A DNA stretch of 54,384 nt from positions 1 through 54,384 of the forward strand of contig NZ_UWFN01000386.1 in assembly GCF_900602065.1 (NCBI RefSeq), written 5' to 3'. This DNA is from Pseudomonas viridiflava. GTDB taxonomy: Bacteria; Pseudomonadota; Gammaproteobacteria; Pseudomonadales; Pseudomonadaceae. The position numbers and the translations under genes were made by a program. Positions within the stretch are counted from its first letter, which is position 1. Each line of letters starts with the position of its first letter. The notes beneath the pieces are model-generated. The model saw nothing but the letters and a program-made list of their open reading frames with translations. It was not told where the DNA came from and ran no database searches. Shown here in pieces: positions 19,282 to 26,170 of the stretch.

Positions 19282-19305
19282 TAAAGTTTTTCCGAGCGCT
19301 CTCGT
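19282..19305 (+). promoter_or_regulatory. PvdS-type iron-starvation box, hydroxylase side
   Basis: TAAAG, 16 bases, CGT: one mismatch to the TAAAT-N16-CGT box recognised by PvdS-family sigma factors. It lies 168 bases upstream of the hydroxylase ATG, leaving a long leader that contains a CCTCACCGTGAGG palindrome near 19400. Confidence 0.55.
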
Positions 19306-19472
19306 CACTACCTTTGAATGCACTTTTGAAAGCGCTTCTTCTGGCCGATGCGCAGGTGTTGGAAAAGGCAGGCTGCGCCGTGAAGGCGGAGTAACGCCAC
19401 CCTCACGGTGAGGAAGATTTATTCCGGCCCGCGTCGTGCTCCACAGCTACCGTGAAACAGGACACTGGCATC

Positions 19473-20807
19473 ATGACTCAGTTGATCTCACCGACCTACG
19501 ACGTACTTGGCATTGGCTTTGGTCCGTCTAATCTGGCGCTGGCGATTGCTTTGCAGGAACAGGCTCTGCAGCAGGGGCGCAATTATCAGGCGCTTTTCCT
19601 CGACAAGCAGCACGACTACCGCTGGCATGGCAACACCCTCGTCACCCAGAGCGAGTTACAGATTTCCTACCTCAAGGATCTGGTCACCTTGCGTAACCCG
19701 ACCAGCCCTTTCAGTTTCGTGAATTACCTGCACAAACACGACCGACTGATCGACTTCATAAACCTGGGCACACTTTATCCGTGCCGTATGGAATACAACG
19801 ACTATCTGTGCTGGGTGGCCCGACAATTTTCCGAGCAGTGCGCCTATGGCGAAGAAGTTTCCCGCGTTGAGCCCGTGCAAGGTCCTGATGGCATAGAACT
19901 GCTCAAAGTGCTGTCCACCGATGTGCGGGGTCAGGAGCGTTTCCGTCTGGCGCGCTCCGTGGTCGTCAGTACCGGTGGGACGCCACGTATCCCGGCGGCG
20001 TTCAGTCATCTGCGTAACGACGCGCGTGTGTTCCACCACTCGCGCTACCTGGAAAGTATCGCCAAACAGCCATGCCTGAAGAACCCGTTGATGCGCATTG
20101 CGGTGATTGGCGGCGGGCAGAGTGCGGCCGAGGCGTTCATTGACCTGAATGACAGCTACCCTTCGGCGCAGGTCGACATGATTCTGCGTGCAGCGGTGCT
20201 AAAACCAGCGGATGACAGCCCTTTCGTCAACGAAATCTTCGCGCCGAGCTATACCGATCTGGTGTTCAACGAGCCGCAGGCAGAGCGTGAAAAGTTGATC
20301 CAGGAATACCACAACACCAACTATTCGGTGGTGGATCTCAACCTGATCGAGTCGATCTATTCGATTTTTTACCGACAGAAAGTTGCCAACCAGCAGCGTC
20401 ATGCGTTTCTTAGCCGGCGCACTGTCGAGTTGGCCGGTGCCGACAGCAACGGCATCGAACTGACCCTGCGCGACAGCGCCACCGGCGCGACCGAGCAACG
20501 CCGTTATGACGTGGTGATTCTGGCTACCGGTTATCAGCGCAGCTCCCATCGCGAGCTGCTCGCGCCGCTCAAGGATTACCTCGCCGACTATGAAGTGGGT
20601 CGCGATTACCGTTTGAAAACCGATCCGCGTCTGCGTGCGGGCATCTACATGCAGGGCTTCAGCCAGGACAGCCACGGCCTTAGTGACACGCTGCTGTCGG
20701 TGTTGCCGATGCGTGCTGCGGAGATCGCTGCGTCGATTTTCGATCAGCCAAAGGGTGGCAAAAGCATCAATCGCGATACGAAGAGCCTGGCGGCACGAAG
20801 TGCCTGA
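19473..20807 (+). CDS. pvdA: L-ornithine N5-monooxygenase (PvdA type)
   Basis: Cytoplasmic flavoenzyme of 444 aa that uses FAD, NADPH and O2 to make N5-hydroxyornithine, the hydroxamate precursor. Visible: FAD motif GIGFGPSNLA at residues 13-22, substrate-side segment DYRWHGNTLVTQSELQIS, NADPH motif IGGGQSAAEAF near 212, ATGY motif near 351, and GLSDTLLSVLPMRAAEI near the end. From memory it matches P. aeruginosa PvdA (443 aa) along its whole length. Start at 19473 (MTQLIS) rather than an upstream ATG at 19452, matching PvdA and following AGGA. It supplies the hydroxyornithine predicted for the last NRPS module. No formyl- or acetyltransferase gene for the hydroxylamine is visible in the window. 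Confidence 0.97.
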   Translation: MTQLISPTYDVLGIGFGPSNLALAIALQEQALQQGRNYQALFLDKQHDYRWHGNTLVTQSELQISYLKDLVTLRNPTSPFSFVNYLHKHDRLIDFINLGTLYPCRMEYNDYLCWVARQFSEQCAYGEEVSRVEPVQGPDGIELLKVLSTDVRGQERFRLARSVVVSTGGTPRIPAAFSHLRNDARVFHHSRYLESIAKQPCLKNPLMRIAVIGGGQSAAEAFIDLNDSYPSAQVDMILRAAVLKPADDSPFVNEIFAPSYTDLVFNEPQAEREKLIQEYHNTNYSVVDLNLIESIYSIFYRQKVANQQRHAFLSRRTVELAGADSNGIELTLRDSATGATEQRRYDVVILATGYQRSSHRELLAPLKDYLADYEVGRDYRLKTDPRLRAGIYMQGFSQDSHGLSDTLLSVLPMRAAEIAASIFDQPKGGKSINRDTKSLAARSA

Positions 20808-20851
20808 GCGACTGTGACTGCGGTGTGATTTACACATCCGGACTAAATCCT

Positions 20852-20892
20852 CAGCGCCCCTGAGCGTCATACGAACCGGGGGCGCTGTTTTT
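20852..20892 (+). terminator. Rho-independent terminator after the hydroxylase gene
   Basis: CAGCGCCCC and GGGGCGCTG form the stem around an 18-base loop, followed at once by TTTTT. It separates the hydroxylase from the 82-aa gene downstream. Confidence 0.75.
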
Positions 20893-20929
20893 CAATGCGC
20901 ATTATTTCGCGGCCCGAGGTGGTCCTGCC

Positions 20930-21178
20930 ATGTCCTGCAACTCTACCAACGGAACGTTGTTACTGCCCGATGGGCGCCGACTGTTCGCCGATGCAGGCGA
21001 GCGCTTCCTTATGTTGCTGGTCGACGATAAGCCGCTGCTTGAAGTGGCGCGTGACGGCGATGTCTGGCAGGTGCCGCATGATCGCGAGCCGTCACAACTG
21101 AATTTCGCACCGTGGGCATTGGCTGCGCTGATGGTGCAGAGCCGCGAAGTGTTCTTCGAGCAATGCCGGTTATGTTGA
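20930..21178 (+). CDS. Unknown 82-aa protein between ornithine hydroxylase and FhuF-like genes
   Basis: I do not recognise this protein. It is 82 aa with no signal peptide or membrane segment. The N-terminal half reads like short beta strands (GTLLLPDGRRLF, RFLMLLVDDKPLLEVA), then DGDVWQVPHDREPSQLNFAP and a helical tail. Cysteines are only at position 3 and in the C-terminal CRLC (79 and 82), a possible metal or Fe-S ligand pair. It lacks the NxExQxSxWP signature of MbtH helpers of NRPSs. A GAGGTGG sequence lies upstream of the ATG, and the FhuF-like gene follows 55 bases later. Context suggests a siderophore or iron-handling role; this is inference only. Confidence 0.7.
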   Translation: MSCNSTNGTLLLPDGRRLFADAGERFLMLLVDDKPLLEVARDGDVWQVPHDREPSQLNFAPWALAALMVQSREVFFEQCRLC

Positions 21179-21233
21179 CGTTATTTCACCTGGCCGTGAT
21201 CACTCCCGACTCCAGGCAGCGCGGGGCGCAAGT

Positions 21234-21989
21234 ATGATTGCTGCCCTTGCGCCGCTGTTCATGGGGCAGTTCGCAAGCTATCGCGACGTGCTGGTAACGC
21301 GTGATGACCCTCGGCCCTCGATTGCTTCCACGCGGCTGTTGCAGCCTGAGTATCTGGAGCCTGTGCTGCAGCGTTTTTCACCGGAACACGCGGGCCAGGA
21401 CCGTCGCGCCCTGGCGTCACAATGGTCGAAGTATTATCTGGTCAAGCTGATTCCGCCGGTGGTGGCTGCTGCTCTGGTACTTGGCCGTCGCCTGCCGTTG
21501 GACTTTGCTGACGTCGAGGTGGTGCTTGATGCACAGGGCCTGCCTGAAGCCTTCAAGCTGACGGGCGACGGCGAGGTGTTCAGTAGCCCGCCGAGCGATC
21601 CGTTCCAACGTTTCAGCGACCTGATCGACACCCACTTGCAGCCTTTTGTGCAGGGCCTGGCCAGTGAGGTCAAGCTCTCACCCAAAGTGCTGTGGAGCAA
21701 CGCCGGTAACTATTTCGAGTGGTTTATCGGTGAAATGGCGCGAGTGCCGCTGCCGCCGCATCTATTGGCGGATGGCAAGGCACTGCTGGAAACCGAATGG
21801 CGCCCGGACGGCTCACGCAATCCGCTGTTTTTTCCGATTCGCTACGAACCCGTGTCCTGTGACCTGCGCGCAGACGGACGCTGGCGTCAACGGCGAGTCT
21901 GCTGCATTCGCTATCGTCTGGACACGCTGGCTCATTGTGATAACTGTCCTTTGATCGACGAGCCGCCGCCGGAAATGATCACCCTCTAG
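21234..21989 (+). CDS. FhuF-type siderophore-iron reductase
   Basis: A 251-aa cytoplasmic protein with the FhuF hallmark at its C-terminus, CC-x10-C-x2-C (CCIRYRLDTLAHCDNC), which in E. coli FhuF holds a [2Fe-2S] cluster used to reduce hydroxamate-bound Fe(III) and release the iron. The N-terminal two thirds also read as FhuF-like (SQWSKYYLVKLIPPVVAAAL; LWSNAGNYFEWF). Length matches E. coli FhuF (262 aa). The ribosome-binding site is weak, which fits translation coupled to the 82-aa gene upstream. Convergent with the FhuC-like gene. Its presence implies that the siderophore is recovered intact in the cytoplasm, unlike periplasmic pyoverdine processing. Confidence 0.93.
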   Translation: MIAALAPLFMGQFASYRDVLVTRDDPRPSIASTRLLQPEYLEPVLQRFSPEHAGQDRRALASQWSKYYLVKLIPPVVAAALVLGRRLPLDFADVEVVLDAQGLPEAFKLTGDGEVFSSPPSDPFQRFSDLIDTHLQPFVQGLASEVKLSPKVLWSNAGNYFEWFIGEMARVPLPPHLLADGKALLETEWRPDGSRNPLFFPIRYEPVSCDLRADGRWRQRRVCCIRYRLDTLAHCDNCPLIDEPPPEMITL

Positions 21990-22051
21990 CCGCCCTTGGC
22001 ACTGCCGGGCGGTAAACCATCGCGCAGCGCTCAATTATTCATCTCAATCAG

Positions 22052-22819
22052 TCAGATCGGGTAGCTGATCGGTGAACCGTCGACAGGGTTGGGCAGCACG
22101 CCCATCGCAATGCCATAAATGTCTTGCAGGATTTCACTGCGCATCAACTGGCTTGGACTGCCCTGGGCGAGCAAACGTCCACCGTGCAGTGCCAGCAGAT
22201 GGTCGCAATAACGAGCTGCCATATTGACGTCATGCAAGACCACCAGCACCCCGAGGTTGAGTTCGCGGCTAAGGGTCTTGACCCTGCCGAGCACTTCCAC
22301 CTGATGGGCGATGTCCAGTGCAGACGTCGGCTCGTCGAGCAGCAGGAAACGGCTGTTTTGCGACAGCAACATGGCCAGCCAGACCCGTTGGCGCTCGCCA
22401 CCGGACAACTGGTCGACCATTCGTTCGGCAAAGGTGTCGGTGTCGGTCAGTTCCAGCGCACGATCAATGTGCATGTTGTCTTCGCGCGTCACGCGACCCA
22501 GCGCCCCATGCCAGGGGTAACGCCCAAAAGCGACCAGTTCGCGGACATTCAAGCTGTCGGTCTGCGGCAATTGTTGGGGCAGGTAAGCGACCTGACGGGC
22601 GAAATCGCGACTGTTCCAACTGCTCAGCGGCTTGCCGTCCAGGCTGATCGTTCCTGAGGAAGGTTGCAGCTGACGGGCCAACAGTTTGAGCAGGGTCGAT
22701 TTGCCCGAGCCGTTGTGACCGATCAGGCCGATCATCTGGCCATGGGGCAGTTGCATGCTGAGGGGTTGGAGCAGAGTGCGCTCGGTGACGTTGAGGCTGA
22801 CGTTTTCCAGATCGAACAT
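22052..22819 (-). CDS. FhuC-like ferri-siderophore ABC transporter ATPase
   Basis: Cytoplasmic ATPase of 255 aa: Walker A GHNGSGKST at 34-42, signature LSGGERQRV near 138, Walker B FLLLDEPTSALD and an H-loop VVLHDVNMAARYCDHL, with the FepC/FhuC-type layout. It should power the FhuB-like permease encoded at 11502-13508. It stands alone on the minus strand, 8.5 kb from the permease and with its own Fur box 50 bases upstream, so the importer is built from two separately controlled units. Convergent with the FhuF-like gene. Confidence 0.94.
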   Translation of the reverse strand: MFDLENVSLNVTERTLLQPLSMQLPHGQMIGLIGHNGSGKSTLLKLLARQLQPSSGTISLDGKPLSSWNSRDFARQVAYLPQQLPQTDSLNVRELVAFGRYPWHGALGRVTREDNMHIDRALELTDTDTFAERMVDQLSGGERQRVWLAMLLSQNSRFLLLDEPTSALDIAHQVEVLGRVKTLSRELNLGVLVVLHDVNMAARYCDHLLALHGGRLLAQGSPSQLMRSEILQDIYGIAMGVLPNPVDGSPISYPI

Positions 22820-22871
22820 TAAGTCACCCTTAGACCGATTGAATCGCGGGGGGAGGAGTATAGGTTTTAAT

Positions 22872-22890
22872 GTTAATGAGAATCAATGTT
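22872..22890 (-). promoter_or_regulatory. Fur box upstream of the FhuC-like gene
   Basis: GTTAATGAGAATCAATGTT matches the 19-bp Fur consensus GATAATGATAATCATTATC at 14 positions. It lies about 50 bases upstream of the ATPase start, where it would block the promoter when iron is plentiful. I saw no match as good elsewhere in the siderophore region. Confidence 0.75.
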
Positions 22891-22969
22891 GAATTGCCTT
22901 GCCTGCGGGCCGATCAGGGAGGCACGACAACTAGCTTGAAAAAAACGCCGGAATCACTGCGTTTCTCCT

Positions 22970-23285
22970 GTTTTTTTGATCTGCTTTTGATTTTGATCTG
23001 AGGCGCCCCGTTAAACCACGCTGGCCGAACGTAGATTCTGAAGCGTGGGGCGCTCTTGAGTTGAAGAGTGGCAAGGATGCCGGTTTAGCCGCATCGGGCC
23101 ATGGATGGCCCATTGCAGCGGCCCACGGTTCAGGATCTGCGGGCGGGTAAACCGAGGTGCCGAGTGGTGGGGCACGAGCGTTTTGCTTACTTTTGGCTGA
23201 GCCGGCTTCCGGCTCCATCAAAAGTGAGGCGCTGTAGAAGCGCAACCAATATCAGCCGTTACCCCAGAAACGGATATGTACGCAA
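22970..23285 (+). repeat. Structured intergenic repeat, copy C
   Basis: Third copy of the repeat in the 10.6-11.45 kb element, same orientation as copy B. The central stem pairs 23033-23050 with 23121-23138 with few mismatches and has the sequence version of copy A. The shared outer end runs to GGATATGTACGCAAA; the 17-bp terminal repeat of the composite element is absent. It marks the boundary between the siderophore genes and the conserved chromosome. Confidence 0.8.
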
Positions 23286-23507
23286 AATGCACTAAATGCA
23301 CTATACGAAGGTGAGGTCCCTGCCAGCCAGATTGTCGCCCAGACCTGAACCCCAACTGAACATCCCACGCTCTTGCCAAGAAAACCTTTGGATACCTGAA
23401 CTTATCTGCATTTTCTGCCTCTCATGCCGGTAGCCATTGATCGCGGCACCCTGATAAGCTCGCGGCTTTACTCGTTTGCCCTATTGGCGCATGAACAAGG
23501 AATCAGA

Positions 23508-24257
23508 ATGAAACAGCATCGGTTGGCAGCGGCGATTGCCCTGGTCGGTCTGGTACTCGCAGGTTGTGATAAGCAAGCCAGCACTGTTGAGCTGAAAACC
23601 CCGGCACAAAAAGCGTCCTATGGCATTGGTCTGAACATGGGCAAAAGCCTGGCTCAGGAAGGCATGGACGATCTGGACTCCAAAGCCGTAGCACTGGGTA
23701 TCGAAGATGCCGTCGGCAAGAAAGATCAGAAACTGAAAGACGAAGAACTGGTTGAAGCATTCTCGGCGCTGCAGAAGCGTGCCGAAGAGCGTATGGCCAA
23801 AATGAGCGAAGAGTCGGCAGCTGCCGGCAAGAAATTCCTCGAAGAAAACGGCAAGAAGGAAGGTGTAGTCACCACCGCTTCTGGCCTGCAGTATCAAATC
23901 GTCAAGAAAGCCGATGGCCCTCAGCCTAAGCCAACCGACGTAGTGACTGTTCACTACGAAGGCAAGCTGACTGATGGCAAGGTATTCGACAGCTCCGTAG
24001 AGCGCGGCAGCCCGATTGATCTGCCAGTCAGTGGCGTGATCCCGGGTTGGGTCGAAGGCCTGCAACTGATGCACGTTGGCGAAAAGATCAAGCTCTTCAT
24101 CCCGAGCGATCTGGCTTACGGCGCACAGAGCCCTAGCCCGACGATCCCTGCCAACTCGGTACTGGTATTCGACCTGGAACTGCTGGGTATCAAAGACCCT
24201 GCAGCTGCGGGCGCACCTGACGCCGACGAAGAACCGGCTGCTCCCGCTTCCAAATAA
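23508..24257 (+). CDS. FKBP-type peptidyl-prolyl cis-trans isomerase, lipoprotein
   Basis: A 249-aa FkpA-like foldase. The N-terminus is a lipoprotein signal with lipobox LAGC (Cys20); an alpha-helical dimerisation region (residues about 30-115, rich in K, E and A) precedes a C-terminal FKBP domain from about 125 to 225 (TDVVTVHYEGKLTDGKVFDSS; PGWVEGLQLMHVGEK; PANSVLVFDLELL). It would catalyse proline isomerisation of envelope proteins. I start it at the ATG at 23508 with AAGGAA upstream; a frame open from 23424 would put about 28 residues before the signal. Asp follows the lipidated Cys, an inner-membrane retention signal in E. coli that may not apply in Pseudomonas. From memory it corresponds to PA3262 of PAO1. 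Confidence 0.95.
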   Translation: MKQHRLAAAIALVGLVLAGCDKQASTVELKTPAQKASYGIGLNMGKSLAQEGMDDLDSKAVALGIEDAVGKKDQKLKDEELVEAFSALQKRAEERMAKMSEESAAAGKKFLEENGKKEGVVTTASGLQYQIVKKADGPQPKPTDVVTVHYEGKLTDGKVFDSSVERGSPIDLPVSGVIPGWVEGLQLMHVGEKIKLFIPSDLAYGAQSPSPTIPANSVLVFDLELLGIKDPAAAGAPDADEEPAAPASK

Positions 24258-24278
24258 GCGACGCACCGGCTTCAACAC

Positions 24279-24306
24279 AACGCCCCGTTTCGACGGGGCG
24301 TTGTCG
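24279..24306 (+). terminator. Terminator after the FKBP gene
   Basis: Ten-bp stem AACGCCCCGT/ACGGGGCGTT around TTCG, followed by the T-rich TGTCGTTT; 21 bases behind the stop codon. Confidence 0.75.
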
Positions 24307-24535
24307 TTTCTGGTCGAACGGATCTGCATGGGCGTAGTCGGAGTAACATGACACGCGTCAAGGCATCAGAGCCTTGTCAGACGATCCAACACTTTGTGAC
24401 AGTGGCTGTGGGTAACTTCTGGACAGCCTCAAGTCAACGATTTTTCTAGCTTTTTTTATGTGACTAAAAAACGCCCGATTTGACTCCGGACCATGTAAAA
24501 CGTGGCTTGTGGCCTGAAAAAAGGGCTCTGTTCAC

Positions 24536-24569
24536 AAGGTTATCCACAAGTTGTGTGGATAACCTTTTT
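24536..24569 (+). terminator. Hairpin made of two inverted DnaA boxes, followed by a T-run
   Basis: AAGGTTATCCACA and TGTGGATAACCTT form a 13-bp stem with a five-base loop, followed by TTT. Each arm contains the consensus DnaA box TTATCCACA (24540-24548, and inverted at 24554-24562). Structurally it is a terminator; the DnaA boxes may be functional or incidental. Confidence 0.55.
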
Positions 24570-24638
24570 GAGTATCAGGCACCCCCTTTTGTAGGATGGG
24601 TGTTTATCGGCAACGGACGACACTCAACGGGAGTGGAC

Positions 24639-25091
24639 ATGAAAGCACCCTGGAATTTGCTCCGGTATCTACCCATGGCACGGCGGCTGATTGCTGCTGG
24701 CCGCTTGCCAGGTCTGTTATTTGCCGTGGCGCGCAAAGGCTCGGCCGAAGGCAGTCGTCTGGGCAAGATAAAAGATGATTTGCGCTTGCTGCAGGCGTTA
24801 TGCCTGGCGTACTGGAGAGGCGAGTATCGAGCAATCAGTCCCAAGGCGATCCTGTCGATCGTGGCGGGGTTAATGTACTTCCTGAGCCCGCTGGACGCCG
24901 TACCCGACTGGATCCCGGGGATCGGCATGCTTGACGATATTGCCGTGCTGGCATGGGTCATGAAGAGTCTGGATGCCGAGCTCAACGCCTTTCGCGCCTG
25001 GCGTGCGCGTCAGTCACCCGAGAAGCTGATTGTGGTTGAGCGTCTTCCGGCGACAGCAGCCTTGCTGGAGCAGGAAAAAGCCAAGGACTGA
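24639..25091 (+). CDS. DUF1232 (YkvA-family) membrane-associated protein
   Basis: A 150-aa protein with the DUF1232 core, visible as SPLDAVPDWIPGIGMLDDIAVL after a short hydrophobic helix (ILSIVAGLMYFL). The biochemical role of the family is not known to me. I use the ATG at 24639, preceded by GGAG six bases upstream, rather than the frame open from 24480, which would run through the DnaA-box hairpin. The N-terminus (MKAPWNLLRYLPMARRLIAAGRL) is basic and amphipathic, suggesting membrane contact. It is a single gene between the FKBP gene and the HTH pair. Confidence 0.85.
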   Translation: MKAPWNLLRYLPMARRLIAAGRLPGLLFAVARKGSAEGSRLGKIKDDLRLLQALCLAYWRGEYRAISPKAILSIVAGLMYFLSPLDAVPDWIPGIGMLDDIAVLAWVMKSLDAELNAFRAWRARQSPEKLIVVERLPATAALLEQEKAKD

Positions 25092-25219
25092 CCCAAGAGA
25101 CTGGCCGTACAGGATACCGGGGGCGTATTCAGGTGGGCGGGGAGTCCCAGACCGCTGTTAAGATGCCAGCATCAGAATAAACTTACTCGATGTGTGTAGT
25201 TGTCCTACATGGGGGTCGT

Positions 25220-25567
25220 ATGGATCTGCAGGTTATTTCTCGTGATGGGGAGCCGGAGTACGCAGTTCTGCCGTGGGCTCAGTATCAGGCTTTGCTGCAG
25301 GCAGCCGGTTTCTCCACCCCGTCGGGCGCTGAAACAGCGTCCGCATCGGTAGCGAGTGTCGCCGAGGCTGCCGAGTTACCCGGGCTTGAGCAACTGGCTA
25401 CGCTGCGTGCCGCGAAGGGACTGGAAGTGGCGCAACTGGCCAGAACCGTCGGTATCAGTCCGTCGTATCTGGACATGATCGAAAGCGGCGAGCGCAAGCC
25501 GGATGCCGCTATTCTCCGTAGCCTTGCCTGGGAACTGGGTGTGGTTGGCTGGAGGGGGGAGTCATGA
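25220..25567 (+). CDS. XRE-family helix-turn-helix protein
   Basis: A 115-aa protein with a short N-terminal beta/helix segment (MDLQVISRDGEPEYAVLPWAQYQALL), an Ala/Ser-rich linker and a C-terminal HTH (LATLRAAKGLEVAQLARTVGISPSYLDMIESGERKPDA) that is clearly Cro/CI-like. It should bind DNA, possibly its own promoter. Start at 25220, with GGGGGT upstream. Its stop overlaps the start of the next gene as ATGA, so the two are coupled. The N-terminus resembles antitoxin-type regulators, but the partner below does not look like a known toxin. Confidence 0.82.
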   Translation: MDLQVISRDGEPEYAVLPWAQYQALLQAAGFSTPSGAETASASVASVAEAAELPGLEQLATLRAAKGLEVAQLARTVGISPSYLDMIESGERKPDAAILRSLAWELGVVGWRGES

Positions 25568-25923
25568 GTGTGCGTATCAGTCGTCAGCACTGGGATGGGC
25601 TGTTGGCTGAACTGGATCAGGCTCGCAGACAACGTCATTTGTTGACCTATCGGGCATTGCTGGAGCGTTTGCAGTTGCCTAGCCCGGCCATGCAGACCCT
25701 GACCGCCGCGCTTGAACACCTGGCGGCTATCGACGCCAAGGCAGAGCAACCGTTGCGCAGCTCGCTGGTGATCAGCCAGGGCGCGAGTCGTTTACCGCGT
25801 ACTGGCTTTTTTGAGTGCGTTGAGCGTTTGGGACGGTTTTCGGGGCCGTCGGATGGCGTTGCCGCGGCGTCATGGCATGCATCGGAAGTCGTTCGGGTTT
25901 TTGAGTTCAGCTATCCCGAGTAG
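25564..25923 (+). CDS. Hypothetical protein coupled to the HTH gene
   Basis: A 119-aa protein I do not recognise. The N-terminal half is helical and charged (HWDGLLAELDQARRQRHLLTYRALLERL, then LTAALEHLAAIDAK), resembling a small winged-helix or helical bundle; the C-terminal part (RSSLVISQGASRLPRTGFFECVERLGR) is basic and Gly-containing. No signal or membrane segment. Translation starts inside the stop of the HTH gene (ATGA), so the two products are probably made together. From memory, similar small genes occur at this place in other Pseudomonas genomes. Confidence 0.75.
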   Translation: MSVRISRQHWDGLLAELDQARRQRHLLTYRALLERLQLPSPAMQTLTAALEHLAAIDAKAEQPLRSSLVISQGASRLPRTGFFECVERLGRFSGPSDGVAAASWHASEVVRVFEFSYPE

Positions 25924-25994
25924 CGATCTGGATTTGCCACGCTGGAATGAGATCCTTCTGTGGCGAATTCTGTGTTGGCCTGAAAATACAGTTC

Positions 25995-26087
25995 TTGCGG
26001 GAGCGAATTCATTCGCGAAGAGGCCGGTACATCCGCAACCTGTGTATCGCCTGAAGTGCCGCCTTCCCGAATAAATTCGGTCCCACT
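25995..26087. repeat. REP doublet (GGGAGCGAATTCATTCGCGAA type)
   Basis: Left unit GCGGGAGCGAATTCATTCGCG; right unit in reverse as CCCGAATAAATTCGGTCCCAC. It sits in the gap between convergent genes. Confidence 0.8.
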
Positions 26088-26135
26088 GGATGGCGTAGGT
26101 CCATATAAGCACCGCCCCCCGCCGGGGATTGTGCG

Positions 26136-26170
26136 CAGCCCATCAGCCCATCAGCCCATCAGCCCATCAG
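26136..26170. repeat. 8-bp microsatellite overlapping a stop codon
   Basis: CAGCCCAT repeated four times plus CAG. The stop codon of the EAL gene (complement of TCA at 26167-26169) lies inside the array. Confidence 0.85.

Noticed and set aside
20930..21178. MbtH-like NRPS helper
   Set aside because: Size fits, but the NxExQxSxWP-type signature and the Trp pattern of MbtH are absent.
24480..24638. N-terminal extension of the DUF1232 protein
   Set aside because: It would translate through the DnaA-box hairpin and T-run, and the ATG at 24639 has a clear GGAG.
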